33,941 bases of DNA from Roseateles sp. (GTDB taxonomy: Bacteria; Pseudomonadota; Gammaproteobacteria; Burkholderiales; Burkholderiaceae_C), in the NCBI GenBank assembly GCA_016790285.1, contig JAEUPJ010000082.1:1-33941 (forward strand), in the 5' to 3' direction. Within the stretch, counting starts at the first letter, position 1; every line of letters begins with the position of its first letter. The position numbers were made by a program, and so were the translations under genes. The notes beneath the pieces were generated by a model, which was given only the letters and a program-made list of their open reading frames with translations, searched no databases and was not told the DNA's origin. Positions 1 through 10,282 of this stretch are shown here, piece by piece.

Positions 1-332
1 TGCTGGCCGGCTTCTCGCAGGGCTGCGCGATCACGCTCGGCGCCGGCCTGCGCTACGGCCAGCGCCTGGCGGGGCTCATCGGCATGTCCGGCTACCTGCC
101 GCTCGCCTCCACCACGGCCGCCGAGCGCCACGCCGCCAACGCCGCCACGCCGGTGCTGCTGGCGCATGGCACGCGCGACCCCGTGGTGGCTGCCGCGCGC
201 GGCCAGGCGGCGCGCGAGGCCGTGGCCGCGCTCGGCAACCCGGTGCAGTGGCACGACTACCCGATGGAGCACTCGGTGTGCATGGAAGAGGTGCAGGAGG
301 TCGAGCGCTTCCTGCGCCGCGTGCTGGCCTGA
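1..332 (+). CDS. alpha/beta hydrolase, carboxylesterase/phospholipase family (3' part)
   Basis: Only the C-terminal part is present; the reading frame is open from base 3 and the start lies before the window. The visible protein begins LAGFSQGCAITLG, which carries the G-x-S-x-G nucleophile elbow (GFSQG) of serine esterases. Next come a GMSGYLP strand, the acid-containing stretch HGTRDPVV (Asp of the triad), and the catalytic His in YPMEHSV near the C terminus. This order and the short distance from Ser to His match the carboxylesterase 2 / acyl-protein thioesterase family (about 220 residues in full), which hydrolyses short-chain esters in the cytoplasm. The next gene is ureA, 191 bases away, and nothing suggests a functional link. 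Substrate cannot be told from sequence. Confidence 0.85.
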   Translation, partial: LAGFSQGCAITLGAGLRYGQRLAGLIGMSGYLPLASTTAAERHAANAATPVLLAHGTRDPVVAAARGQAAREAVAALGNPVQWHDYPMEHSVCMEEVQEVERFLRRVLA

Positions 333-496
333 GCGGCACGAAGTTGGCGCGGGCGCCGATCCAGCCCGAGGCCGCCCGCGCTCTCCGGGCTCGACGATGG
401 GGCGCCGGCCGCCCTCACCACCCTGCCTCGCCCCACACTGACGCGCGTTGCGCCCGCCGCTGGTGCATCGCCCGAGCTGCAGCGCAGAATCGCCGC

Positions 497-512
497 TGGC
501 ATCACCCTTGCT
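497..512 (+). promoter_or_regulatory. candidate sigma-54 (-24/-12) promoter of the urease structural genes
   Basis: The sequence TGGCAT-N5-TTGCT matches the sigma-54 consensus TGGCAC-N5-TTGCW at all but one defined position, with GG and GC exactly 12 bases apart. Nitrogen-controlled (NtrC/sigma-54) urease promoters are known in proteobacteria. The odd point is position: -12 at base 511 puts transcription start at about 523, one base before the ureA ATG (524), so the mRNA would be leaderless. A GGTGCA half-site, as in NtrC boxes, lies at 462-467, but its partner half is poor. Single match, so moderate confidence. Confidence 0.4.
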
Positions 513-523
513 GAACCTCACCC

Positions 524-826
524 ATGGAACTGACGCCGCGCGAGAAGGACAAGCTGCTGCTGTTCACCGCCGCCCTGCTGGCCGAGCGCCGGCGCGCGCG
601 CGGCCTCAAGCTCAACTACCCCGAAGCGGTGGCGTTCATCAGCGCTGCCATCCTCGAAGGCGCGCGCGACGGCAAGACGGTGGCCCAGCTGATGGGCGAA
701 GGCCAGAAGGTGCTCACGCGCGCCGACGTGATGGAGGGTGTCGCCGAGATGATCCCCGAGATCCAGGTCGAGGCCACGTTCCCCGACGGCACCAAGCTCG
801 TGACGGTGCACCACCCGATCGCCTGA
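524..826 (+). CDS. ureA: urease subunit gamma
   Basis: Codes for 100 residues, the usual length of the gamma subunit of bacterial three-subunit urease. The N terminus [20 protein letters not shown] and the segment [13 protein letters not shown] are family hallmarks, as is the C-terminal [18 protein letters not shown]. UreA packs with UreB and UreC into the (alpha-beta-gamma)3 cytoplasmic enzyme that hydrolyses urea to ammonia and carbamate. It is the first gene of the structural cluster ureA, microprotein, ureB, ureC. There is no recognisable Shine-Dalgarno sequence in the bases before the ATG; together with the sigma-54-like element whose start site would fall at the ATG, this hints at a leaderless message. 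ureD, which often precedes ureA, is not upstream here but sits at the end of the distant accessory cluster. Confidence 0.97.
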   Translation: MELTPREKDKLLLFTAALLAERRRARGLKLNYPEAVAFISAAILEGARDGKTVAQLMGEGQKVLTRADVMEGVAEMIPEIQVEATFPDGTKLVTVHHPIA

Positions 827-907
827 TCCCCTGACCGGCTGATCGCGCCCTTCACGCCGCAACGCCAATCCTTGCCCTTCCCATCGACCTGCCGAGGAGC
901 CCTTCCG

Positions 908-1099
908 ATGTCGTTCAAGCAAGCCGGGATCTTCGCCGTCGCGGCCCTCGTGGCCGGTGCCGCGGCCGCGCACGGCGGGCATGGCGCGCCGCCGCTGCAC
1001 CTGCACGACGCCGAGACGCTCGGCCTCGCGGCGCTGGTGGCGCTGGCCGCCGCGTCGGTGGGCGCCACGCTGTGGCTGTGGTTCTCGGGCCGGGACTGA
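908..1099 (+). CDS. histidine-containing membrane microprotein between ureA and ureB
   Basis: A 63-residue protein. I chose the ATG at 908 because GAGGAG stands 8 bases before it; an in-frame ATG at 872 would add 12 residues without a ribosome site. Residues 6-21 form a hydrophobic signal-like or first membrane segment. Then comes a short loop [13 protein letters not shown] (residues 22-34) with four histidines, and a second hydrophobic helix at about residues 38-59 ending WLWFSGRD. The gene stops 4 bases before the GTG of ureB, so it is surely cotranscribed. In many proteobacteria this slot holds ureJ (HupE/UreJ family, about 200 residues, nickel permease-like), whose mature N terminus also begins with a His-Gly-His stretch. 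This may be a shortened relative or an unrelated small metal-binding protein. Function not established. Confidence 0.75.
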   Translation: MSFKQAGIFAVAALVAGAAAAHGGHGAPPLHLHDAETLGLAALVALAAASVGATLWLWFSGRD

Positions 1100-1103
1100 C
1101 GCC

Positions 1104-1415
1104 GTGCCCCTCATCCCCGGCGAACTGCTTCCCGCCGAAGGCGAGCACGAACTCAACCACGGCCGCGCCACCGTAACGATGCGCGTGGCCAACACCGGCG
1201 AGCGACCCATCCAGGTGGGCTCGCACTACCACTTCGCGGAGACGAACGCGGCGCTCTCGTTCGACCGCGCCGCGGCACGCGGCATGCGGCTGAACATCCC
1301 GAGCGGCACGGCCGTGCGCTTCGAGCCCGGGCAGGCGCGCACCGTCGAGCTCGTGGCCTTCGCTGGCGACCGCCGGGTCTTCGGATTCCGCGGCCAGGTG
1401 CAGGGCGCCCTCTGA
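1104..1415 (+). CDS. ureB: urease subunit beta
   Basis: Codes for 103 residues from a GTG start 4 bases after the preceding stop; the frame is open further upstream but the protein must begin at (M)PLIPGEL, which matches the family start. Characteristic segments are [20 protein letters not shown], where the His-Tyr-His lies at the subunit interface, [18 protein letters not shown], and GFRGQVQG near the end. UreB bridges the gamma and alpha subunits in the cytoplasmic urease trimer. The GTG start and close spacing imply translational coupling to the upstream microprotein gene. A 94-base gap with a strong ribosome site precedes ureC, which would allow ureC to be translated at its own rate. Confidence 0.97.
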   Translation: MPLIPGELLPAEGEHELNHGRATVTMRVANTGERPIQVGSHYHFAETNAALSFDRAAARGMRLNIPSGTAVRFEPGQARTVELVAFAGDRRVFGFRGQVQGAL

Positions 1416-1509
1416 CGTCCTGGACGCCTCTGACACTCTGAACCCGCAGCCGCAAGGGGCGTTGCGCCCACCGCGAAGCGTGCACGGCCCCCAGGAGGAA
1501 CCCCCGACC

Positions 1510-3231
<1,722 letters not shown>

Positions 3232-3389
3232 GCCTGGGCGGGCGTTGACGGGCGGGCAGGTGTCGCCTGCGGCCTCGTCGTCCCTGTCGGTAGCGGGGCG
3301 CTCGCCGCGCAACCCTCCATTTCGAGGCCCCTGATCCTGGGACAGGCGGCCCCCGGTTGCTCCGGCCGCACGGCCGCCCGAGCATCGCG

Positions 3390-3419
3390 GCGCTCGCCGT
3401 TCAAGCGGCGGGCGAGCGC
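3390..3419 (+). terminator. inverted repeat downstream of ureC
   Basis: GCGCTCGCC (3390-3398) is complementary to GGCGAGCGC (3411-3419), a perfect 9-bp stem around a 12-base loop in the 273-base space between ureC and the aminopeptidase gene. There is no T run after it, so it is not a classical intrinsic terminator; it may stabilise the 3' end of the ureABC message or be chance in GC-rich DNA. The rest of 3232-3504 holds no gene I can support. Confidence 0.3.
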
Positions 3420-3504
3420 GATCGGGGCCGCCTGCGGCGCCTGGCGGCCACGAGCCGGCCAGGCCCGGGCCCCGACTTCATTCACCTGATCGGGGATCCT
3501 CATC

Positions 3505-5094
3505 ATGCGTTTTCAACCCAAGCCCCTGGCCGCTGCTGGCCTGCTGGCCCTGTGCTCCCTGGCCCATGCCGGCGAGAAAGTCTGGATCAGCGTGGGCGAC
3601 GCCGCCCTGAAACTGCTGCAAAAGCAAAAGGTCGTGACACCGGCGGCCAGTGCATCGCCCATGGCGCGCCTGGCGGGCACGGACAGCAGTGCCGCCACCG
3701 CCGACCGCCGGGCCGAGAACATCCACCTCGTGCAGGTGGACGAAGACGACCTGCTGCATCTCTCGGCCGCGGTGCACCGCGAGCTCAAGCGCTGCGGCGG
3801 CTTCATGTTCCACCCGAGCCAGGCCGAAGGCCTGGCGAGCCTGCAGCGCCAGGCGGGCACGGCCAAGATGGCGGCCGTGGCTGCGCTGACCCGGCCGAGC
3901 TACACAATCGCCCAGCAGGCGGTGGTGCCGGGGCTGCTCAGCCAGATGCAGGCGAGCAACATCGGGCAGACCATCGTCGACCTGTCCGCCTACGTGAACC
4001 GTTACTACCAGACGGCCGGCGGCGTGTCGGCGTCGGACTGGCTCAAGCAGCGCTGGACGACGCTGGCCGGCGGCCGCAGCGACATCACGGTGGAGCAGTT
4101 CACGCATGCGAGCTGGAAGCAGAAGTCCGTCATCGCCACCATCAAGGGCACCGACCGGCCGACCGAGGTGGTGGTGATCGGCGCCCACCTGGACTCCATC
4201 AACCAGGCAGGCACCACCGAAACCACCCGCGCGCCGGGCGCCGATGACGACGCCTCAGGCGTGGCCAGCATCACGGAGGTGCTGCGCACGATGGTGGCCA
4301 ACGGCTACAAGCCGCGCCGCACGTTGAAGTTCATGGCCTATGCCGCCGAGGAGGTGGGCCTGCGCGGCTCGCAGGAGATCGCCACCAGCTACGCCAACGC
4401 CGGCACCAACGTGGTGGGCGTGATGCAGCTGGACATGACCAACTACAAGGGCTCGGTCAACGACATCTACCTCTACACCGACTACACCGACAGCGCGCAG
4501 AACACCTTCGTCAGCAACCTGATCAAGACCTACCTGCCCACGCTCAAGGTGGGCACGGACAAGTGCGGCTACGGCTGCTCCGACCATGCCTCCTGGACGG
4601 CCAAGGGCTACTACGCCAGCCTGCCGTTCGAGGCCGCCTTCAACCAGGACAACCCGTACATCCACACCGCCAACGACACCTACGCCAACAGCGGCAACCA
4701 GGCCGACCATTCGCTGAAGTTCGCCCGCCTGGCCATGGCCTACATGGTGGAGCTGGGCAGTGACGGCAGCACCGGCATTCCGGACAAGACCGAGACCTTC
4801 AGCGGCAGCCTCACGCTCAACCAGACGCGCAGCTTCGGCCCGTTCAAGGCCGGCGTGGGCAGCTTCAAGGCCAGCACCACGGGCACCGGCGACATCGACC
4901 TCTACGCCCGGCGCACCTCTGTGCCCACGACGACGACCTACGACTGCAAGTCCGACGGCAGCACGTCCACCGAGAGCTGCAGCATCAACCTCACGGCCAA
5001 CGGCGACGTCTATGTGCTGCTCAAGGGCTACCGGGCCGGCAACTACAACCTGACGGTGACCTACAAGGCCCCGGCAGGCCTGCTGACGCGCTAG
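3505..5094 (+). CDS. secreted M28-family zinc aminopeptidase with C-terminal PPC-like domain
   Basis: A 529-residue exported peptidase. Residues 1-22 are a Sec signal peptide ending in LCSLAHA. A propeptide-like region follows, then the M28 domain (about 155-420) with all five co-catalytic zinc ligands: His228 (GAHLDS), Asp within GADDDASG (245-252), Glu282/283 (AAEEVG), Asp310 (MQLDM) and His387 (YIHTAND). The Cys pair in [11 protein letters not shown] is the disulfide loop seen in the Vibrio proteolyticus leucyl aminopeptidase, the closest known type. Residues about 430-520 ([20 protein letters not shown] through GNYNLTVTY) look like a bacterial pre-peptidase C-terminal (PPC) domain, often removed after secretion. 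It removes N-terminal, usually hydrophobic, residues from peptides outside the cell. A GGGGAT ribosome site precedes the ATG. Its TAG stop overlaps the stop of kup. Confidence 0.93.
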   Translation: MRFQPKPLAAAGLLALCSLAHAGEKVWISVGDAALKLLQKQKVVTPAASASPMARLAGTDSSAATADRRAENIHLVQVDEDDLLHLSAAVHRELKRCGGFMFHPSQAEGLASLQRQAGTAKMAAVAALTRPSYTIAQQAVVPGLLSQMQASNIGQTIVDLSAYVNRYYQTAGGVSASDWLKQRWTTLAGGRSDITVEQFTHASWKQKSVIATIKGTDRPTEVVVIGAHLDSINQAGTTETTRAPGADDDASGVASITEVLRTMVANGYKPRRTLKFMAYAAEEVGLRGSQEIATSYANAGTNVVGVMQLDMTNYKGSVNDIYLYTDYTDSAQNTFVSNLIKTYLPTLKVGTDKCGYGCSDHASWTAKGYYASLPFEAAFNQDNPYIHTANDTYANSGNQADHSLKFARLAMAYMVELGSDGSTGIPDKTETFSGSLTLNQTRSFGPFKAGVGSFKASTTGTGDIDLYARRTSVPTTTTYDCKSDGSTSTESCSINLTANGDVYVLLKGYRAGNYNLTVTYKAPAGLLTR

Positions 5095-6968
5095 ATCTGC
5101 ACCCGCGTGCCCAGCTCCACCACGGCGTTGTCCGGCAGCCGGAAGAAGCGTGCCACGCCGCTGGAGTTGCGGCTCAGCGCGGCAAAGAGGCGCTCGCGCC
5201 AGTTGGCCATGCCGCCACCGGGCGTGGGCACCACGGTTTCGCGGCTGAGGAAGTAGCTCGTCTCGAAGGGCTGCACGACGAGCCCCAGCGGCGCGCACAG
5301 CGCGAGCGCAGCGGGCACGTCGGGTTCTTCCATGAAGCCGTAGTGCACCAGCACGCGCCAGAAGCCCGGCGCCAGCGCCGTGACCTCCACGCGCTCGCCC
5401 TCGTCCACCGTTGGGCGGTCGTGGAAGGCCACGTTGAGGATCACGTTGGTCTCGTGCAGCACCTGGTTGTGCTTGAGGTTGTGCAGCAAGGCCTGGGGCA
5501 CGAGGGAGGGGTCGGCCACGGCGTAGACGGCCGTGCGCTGCGCCCGGTTGGCGCCGCCCAGGGCCAGGCTCTGGATGAAGGGCAGCAGTTCCAGCCCTTC
5601 GGCCCGCAGGCTCTGCATCAGCAGCTTGCGGCCGCTCGCCCAGGTGCTCATCATCACGAACAGCAGCAGGCCCAGCGCCAGCGGGAACCAGCCGCCGTCC
5701 AAGAACTTGATGGCGCAGCCGGCCACGAGCAGGGCGTCCACCGACAGGAAGAAGACCGTGGCCCCGATGGCCAGTGGCGCGGGCAGCCGCCAGCCGTCGC
5801 GGATGACGAAGTAGGTCAGCACCGTGGTGATGAGCATCGTCAGCGTGACGGCGATGCCATACGCGCCGGCCAGCGCCGACGAGCTGCCGAACATCAGCAC
5901 CGCGCCGATCACGCCAGCCAGCAACGCCCAGTTCACCGCCGGCACGTAGATCTGGCCGGATTCGCTCGCGGACGTGTGGCGCATCGTCAGGCGCGGCAGG
6001 AAGCCCAGCAGGATGGCCTGCTTGGTCATCGAGTAGGCGCCGGAGATCACGGCCTGCGAGGCGATGACGGCCGCCATGGCCGCCAGCACCACCATGGGCA
6101 GCACGAGCGCGCTCGGGAAGAGGCGGAAGAACGGGTTCTCGATGGCGCCGGGGTCCTTGATGAGCAGCGCGCCCTGGCCGAGGTAGTTCAGCGCCAGCGA
6201 TGGAAACACCAGGCCCGTCCAGGCCAGCCGGATGGGCTTCACGCCGAAGTGGCCCATGTCGGCATACAGCGCCTCGGCGCCGGTCAGGGCCAGCACGATG
6301 GCGCCCACCGCGGCGAACAGGTGCCAGCCGCGTTGGCTCAGGAAGCCCCAGGCCTCCATCGGGTTGAGCGCCGCGAGGATCTGCGGCGCGTCCAGGATGT
6401 GCACGACGCCCGCCACGCCGAGTACGCCGAACCACAGCACGATGACGGGGCCGAACACCTTGCCGACCGCCGCCGTGCCAAAGCGCTGCACGAGGAACAG
6501 GGCCACGAGGATGGCGGTCGAGATGGGCAGCACATAGGGCTTGAGCGTGGGTGTGACGACCTCCAGGCCTTCGATGGCGCCCATGACCGAGATGGCCGGC
6601 GTGATGACGCTGTCGCCATAAAACAGCGTGGCACCGAACAGCCCCAGCAGCAGCAGGCCCTGGCGCAGCCGCGGGCGCTGCTGCACGGCCTGGGCCGCCA
6701 GCGCCGTCAGGGCCAGCGCGCCGCCTTCGCCGCGGTTGTCGGCGCGCAGGATCAGGATGACGTACTTGAGCGTCACGACCAGCATGAGGGCCCAGACGAT
6801 CACGGAGGTGGCGCCAACGAGGTTGTGGGCGTTCAGCGCCACGCCGGTGGCGGGCAGGAACACCTCCTTGAGGGTGTACAGCGGGCTGGTGCCGATGTCG
6901 CCGTAGACGACGCCGATGGCACCCAGGGTCAGTGCGGCCAGGCCGCTGCGTTGGTTGTCTTGGTTCAT
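5091..6968 (-). CDS. kup: Kup-family low-affinity potassium uptake protein
   Basis: A 625-residue inner-membrane protein, the usual length of bacterial Kup (Trk-independent K+/H+ symporter). The signature [17 protein letters not shown] lies at residues about 18-34, followed by about 12 membrane helices up to residue about 445, including [19 protein letters not shown] and [15 protein letters not shown], both diagnostic. The rest is the cytoplasmic C-terminal domain. Kup imports K+, and in E. coli matters mainly at low pH. The upstream sequence (6969-7246) separates it from a divergent PEP-CTERM gene; I see only a weak TTGATG -35-like hexamer and no convincing -10. Convergent with the aminopeptidase gene, with which it shares the four bases CTAG as overlapping stop codons, so no terminator can lie between them. 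Confidence 0.96.
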   Translation of the reverse strand: MNQDNQRSGLAALTLGAIGVVYGDIGTSPLYTLKEVFLPATGVALNAHNLVGATSVIVWALMLVVTLKYVILILRADNRGEGGALALTALAAQAVQQRPRLRQGLLLLGLFGATLFYGDSVITPAISVMGAIEGLEVVTPTLKPYVLPISTAILVALFLVQRFGTAAVGKVFGPVIVLWFGVLGVAGVVHILDAPQILAALNPMEAWGFLSQRGWHLFAAVGAIVLALTGAEALYADMGHFGVKPIRLAWTGLVFPSLALNYLGQGALLIKDPGAIENPFFRLFPSALVLPMVVLAAMAAVIASQAVISGAYSMTKQAILLGFLPRLTMRHTSASESGQIYVPAVNWALLAGVIGAVLMFGSSSALAGAYGIAVTLTMLITTVLTYFVIRDGWRLPAPLAIGATVFFLSVDALLVAGCAIKFLDGGWFPLALGLLLFVMMSTWASGRKLLMQSLRAEGLELLPFIQSLALGGANRAQRTAVYAVADPSLVPQALLHNLKHNQVLHETNVILNVAFHDRPTVDEGERVEVTALAPGFWRVLVHYGFMEEPDVPAALALCAPLGLVVQPFETSYFLSRETVVPTPGGGMANWRERLFAALSRNSSGVARFFRLPDNAVVELGTRVQI

Positions 6969-7246
6969 GCAGGAGTCACCCGAATGCGGAATTCAAGTTT
7001 CCCGGCTCGCGCATCAAGAACGCATAAAGATCGCGGTTCCGAGGGGCTCGAGGGCGGCCCCGCAGCGTGAGGTTTGGTGCCTTTTTCCGTGGCTGAACGC
7101 CCGCAAACGCCTTCCGGGGGCGGCACCGCGCGGCGTCACCTGTGGTGAACAGACGTATTCCGGGCCCGCCAGGGATCAAGCGGCTCTAGGGGCTGACGGC
7201 GCCCGGGCGGCCGCGTAGCCTTCGGCCACCACATCAGGAGCCCGAC
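6969..7246. other. divergent intergenic region between kup and the PEP-CTERM gene
   Basis: These 278 bases hold no gene I can support. They must contain the promoters of both divergent genes. An AT-richer patch around 6985-7040 lies on the kup side. AGGAG at 7231-7240 is the ribosome site of the PEP-CTERM gene. No inverted repeat of convincing length was seen. Confidence 0.5.
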
Positions 7247-8140
7247 ATGCATACCTGCCTCAAAGTGTTGCCCCTCGCGCTGGCCAGCCTGCCCGCCTTC
7301 GCGGTGGAGCTGAGCCAGCAGGACCTCGGGACCACGGGCGCGCTCGTGTCCAGCTGTGCCGGCATGGCGACGGGTGCCTTCCCGGTCGAAGGCGGCCTGT
7401 TCGACTGGCGGGCGGGCCTGTCCAACTGCAACGCAGCCATGACCACCACGCCCGGCCAGCAGTTGACGGCCAGCGGCGCCTACAACCAGGCGGCGCCGTC
7501 CGTGCAGGGCGATGCCCACGGCAGCGCCACCTATGGCTCGGTCGGGATGTACGCGCATTTCCGCGCCAACAACAGCGCCGGTTTTGCCGCGGCCGAAAGC
7601 ACTGCGGGATGGACGGACACCTGGACGCTGATGCCGGCCAACCCGGCCCAGATCGGCCAGAACGCCGTGGTGAACTTCACCGTCCATCTCGAGGGCGTGC
7701 TCGACGGCCTGCCCATTGGCAACAGCTACACCCGGATCGGCACCGTGGTCTGGCTCAACAACGTGCCGGGGCAGAACTTCCGCGCCCAGGGCCAGGGTCA
7801 GGGCGGCTTTCCCTTTCATCAGGTGATCGACCAGGATCTCAACTTCAGCGTCACGGTGAAGCTGGGCACGCCGTTCGAGCTGGGCATCTTCTCGCGGGCC
7901 TCCGCCGGCGTGGCGGGCGCCGGGCCGAACTGGTTCAGCGAGGCGAGCAGCGACTTCGCCAGCACGCTGACGTGGCAAGGCATCAGCGGCGTGAGCGTGG
8001 CCGGCAACTCGATTGGCTACACGCTCAGCAGCCAGAGCGGGGTCGACTGGACCGTCGCCTATGCGCCCGTGCCCGAACCGTCGGTGGCCCTCCTGCTCAG
8101 CGGTGGCCTGCTGGCGCTGGCGTTGCGCCGGCGCCGCTGA
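7247..8140 (+). CDS. PEP-CTERM sorting domain-containing exported protein
   Basis: A 297-residue protein with an N-terminal signal peptide (residues about 1-19, cut after AFA) and a canonical C-terminal PEP-CTERM tail: VPEP, a hydrophobic helix SVALLLSGGLLALALRR, and a short arginine cluster at the very end. Such tails are recognised by exosortase (EpsH/XrtA) in Gram-negative bacteria that make exopolysaccharide, and the protein is then held at or released from the surface. The body is rich in Gly, Ala, Asn and aromatic residues and probably beta-structured; two cysteines near residues 36 and 59 might pair. I recognise no enzymatic domain. An AGGAG ribosome site precedes the ATG. It stands alone between two differently oriented or unrelated genes. 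The exosortase itself is not in this window. Confidence 0.88.
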   Translation: MHTCLKVLPLALASLPAFAVELSQQDLGTTGALVSSCAGMATGAFPVEGGLFDWRAGLSNCNAAMTTTPGQQLTASGAYNQAAPSVQGDAHGSATYGSVGMYAHFRANNSAGFAAAESTAGWTDTWTLMPANPAQIGQNAVVNFTVHLEGVLDGLPIGNSYTRIGTVVWLNNVPGQNFRAQGQGQGGFPFHQVIDQDLNFSVTVKLGTPFELGIFSRASAGVAGAGPNWFSEASSDFASTLTWQGISGVSVAGNSIGYTLSSQSGVDWTVAYAPVPEPSVALLLSGGLLALALRRRR

Positions 8141-8192
8141 CCGCGCGCGCGAGCAGGGGAGACGGTACCTCCTGGGGGCGCGTGCTGGGGTT

Positions 8193-8229
8193 TGCCCGAT
8201 GTCACTTCGGTCAGTGCGCGCATCGGGCA
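8193..8229 (+). repeat. two-tier inverted repeat before the M3 peptidase gene
   Basis: TGCCCGATG (8193-8201) pairs with CATCGGGCA (8221-8229), and within the 19-base loop CACT pairs with AGTG around a TCGGTC turn. The element sits 39 bases before the peptidase ATG and 53 bases after the PEP-CTERM stop. No T run follows. It could end or stabilise the PEP-CTERM transcript or act in the leader of the next gene. Confidence 0.45.
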
Positions 8230-8268
8230 CGACACTGCAGGATTGCGTCCACTGCACCCCTTTGCCCC

Positions 8269-10122
8269 ATGAAGCGTCTGCCCCTTCCTCGTGCCCTCGT
8301 GCTTTGCATTGGCCTGGCCCTGGCCGGTGAGGCCCTCCACGCCGAGCCGCTGCCCACGGTCTGGAATCTCACCCCGTTCTACGCCGCCGACAGCGACTGG
8401 GAGACCGCCCGCAAGGCCTTGCTGGCCGACCTGCCCAGGCTCTCCGCGCTCAAGGGCACGCTGGGCAAGAGCGCCAAGAGCCTGCGTGCCGGGCTGGACG
8501 CCATCAGCGCGGCGAACCTGCGCTTTGACCGGCTGCGCGTGTACGCCAGCATGAAGCAGAGCACCGACAACCGCGACGCCGCCAACCAGGAGCGCAGCAA
8601 CCTGGCCGGCCAGCTCGACGGCGAGTACCACAGCGCCATCGCCTGGCTGGAGCCCGAGATCCAGTCGCTGGGCGAGGCCAAGGTGGCCGCCTTCATGAAG
8701 GCCGAGCCCGGCCTGAAGAAGCACGCCGAGCACCTGCGCAACAGCCTGCGCCAGGCGCGGCACACCCTCGGCGCCGAGAGCGAGGCCGTCATCGCCGCCC
8801 TGGCCCCGGTGCGCAGCGCCACGGGCGACGCCCGCACGCTGCTCTTCAACGCCAACACCCGCTGGCCCGACATCACCGTGGACGGCAAGACCGAGCGCGT
8901 GGACGACACCCGCTACGGCCTGCTGCGCCAGCACCCGCAGCGCGCCGTGCGCAAGCAGGTGTTCGACGCCTTCTTCGGCGCCATCGGCCAGTACGAGGAC
9001 ACCTACGGCGTGACCCTGGGCAACGTGGTGCAGGACGACACCACCATGGCCAAGCTGCGCAAGCACCCCAGCGCGGTGGCCATGAGCCTCGGGGCCGAGG
9101 AGATCCCGGAAGCCGTCTACCGCACGCTGGTGGCCGAGGTGCACAAGGGCCTGCCCACGCTGCACCGCTACTTCAAGCTGCGCCAGAAGATGCTGGGCCT
9201 GCCGGACCTGCACTACTACGACATCTACCCGGCCCTCGTCACCCAGCACAAGACCTATTCGCTGGAAGATGCCGCGGCCCTGACGCTGGCCGCCACCCAG
9301 CCCCTGGGGCCGGACTACCAGGCCCTGCTGCAGACCACGTTCAAGGCCAACACCATGCACGCGCTGCCCGCCCCGGGCAAGAGCGGCGGCGCCTACCAGG
9401 ACGGCGTCTACGGTGCACCGCCCTTCGTGTTCCTGAACCACCAGGGCGACTTCGAATCGGTCAGCACCTTCGCCCACGAGTGGGGCCACGCCATGCACAC
9501 CGCCATGGCCAACCGTGCCCAGCCCTACGAGACGGCCAACTACTCGCTCTTCGTCGCCGAGATCGCGTCCACCGCCAACGAGGTGCTGCTGAGCCACTAC
9601 ATGCGCGGCCAGGCCGCCACCAAGGAAGAAAAGCTCTACCAGCTCGGCTACGCGCTGGAGCGCCTGCGCGGTACCTTCTTCCGCCAGGCCATGTTCGGCG
9701 AGTTCGAGCTCAACACGCACGACGCTGCCGCCAAGGGCGAGGCGTTGAACGGCAAGCGCTTCACCGACATCTATTGCAAGCTGCTCAAGGAGTACCACGG
9801 CGACGCGGCCGGCGTGATGAAGATCGACCCGCTGTACTGCCAGGAGTGGGCCTTCATCCCGCACTTCTACCGGCCGTTCTACGTGTACCAGTACGCCACG
9901 TCCATCACCGCGGCGCTGCATTTCGCCGAGGACATCCTGGCGGCCAAGCCCGGCGCGCGCGAGAACTACCTCAAGCTGCTGGCGGGCGGCGGCGCCGTGG
10001 CGCCTTACCAGGCACTCAAGAACGCAGGGCTGGACATGGCCTCGCCCGCGCCCTACCAGGCCCTGGTCAAGCGCATGGACAGCATCATGGACGAGATGGA
10101 GGCGCTGCTCGCGGCGAAGTGA
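8269..10122 (+). CDS. exported M3-family oligoendopeptidase (PepF-like)
   Basis: A 617-residue zinc metallopeptidase. The ATG at 8269 starts a clear signal peptide (MKRLPLPRALVLCIGLALAG, cleaved after ALHA at about residue 25), although the frame is open far upstream and no good ribosome site is seen. The catalytic motif is HEWGH (His403, Glu404, His407), with the third zinc ligand Glu431 in FVAEIASTANE, the M3 spacing. Length and the segments VWNLTPFY, FNANTRWPDITVDG and YQYATSITAAL fit the oligoendopeptidase F branch (M3B). Those enzymes cut peptides of about 7-17 residues and are mostly cytoplasmic; this one is predicted to be periplasmic, so it may process imported or cell-wall peptides. 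The product could work in sequence with the secreted aminopeptidase 5 kb upstream, which is inference. Confidence 0.94.
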   Translation: MKRLPLPRALVLCIGLALAGEALHAEPLPTVWNLTPFYAADSDWETARKALLADLPRLSALKGTLGKSAKSLRAGLDAISAANLRFDRLRVYASMKQSTDNRDAANQERSNLAGQLDGEYHSAIAWLEPEIQSLGEAKVAAFMKAEPGLKKHAEHLRNSLRQARHTLGAESEAVIAALAPVRSATGDARTLLFNANTRWPDITVDGKTERVDDTRYGLLRQHPQRAVRKQVFDAFFGAIGQYEDTYGVTLGNVVQDDTTMAKLRKHPSAVAMSLGAEEIPEAVYRTLVAEVHKGLPTLHRYFKLRQKMLGLPDLHYYDIYPALVTQHKTYSLEDAAALTLAATQPLGPDYQALLQTTFKANTMHALPAPGKSGGAYQDGVYGAPPFVFLNHQGDFESVSTFAHEWGHAMHTAMANRAQPYETANYSLFVAEIASTANEVLLSHYMRGQAATKEEKLYQLGYALERLRGTFFRQAMFGEFELNTHDAAAKGEALNGKRFTDIYCKLLKEYHGDAAGVMKIDPLYCQEWAFIPHFYRPFYVYQYATSITAALHFAEDILAAKPGARENYLKLLAGGGAVAPYQALKNAGLDMASPAPYQALVKRMDSIMDEMEALLAAK

Positions 10123-10126
10123 AACA

Positions 10127-10150
10127 CCGTGCGGCGCGCGCGCCGCACGG
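10127..10150 (+). terminator. perfect 24-bp palindrome after the M3 peptidase gene
   Basis: CCGTGCGGCGCG followed at once by its reverse complement CGCGCCGCACGG, starting 5 bases after the stop codon. As RNA it folds into a very stable hairpin with a minimal loop. There is no T run, so it is a candidate L-shaped or Rho-assisted terminator, or an mRNA 3'-end protector; being symmetric it acts on both strands. Confidence 0.5.
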
Positions 10151-10282
10151 GGGCCCTCACAATGCCCGCATGTCGTCGTCTGAGCCGTTGCGAGTTGCCG
10201 CCCGTTGCCTGCGTGATCAACCCGTGGCGCGGGCGCCTCGGGCAGCCGGCGGCCGGTGCGGCGCGGGAGCGCGGGGCCGGCC

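Noticed and set aside
7609-8268. N-terminal extension of the M3 peptidase frame
   Set aside because: It overlaps the PEP-CTERM gene out of frame and would bury a good signal peptide in the interior.
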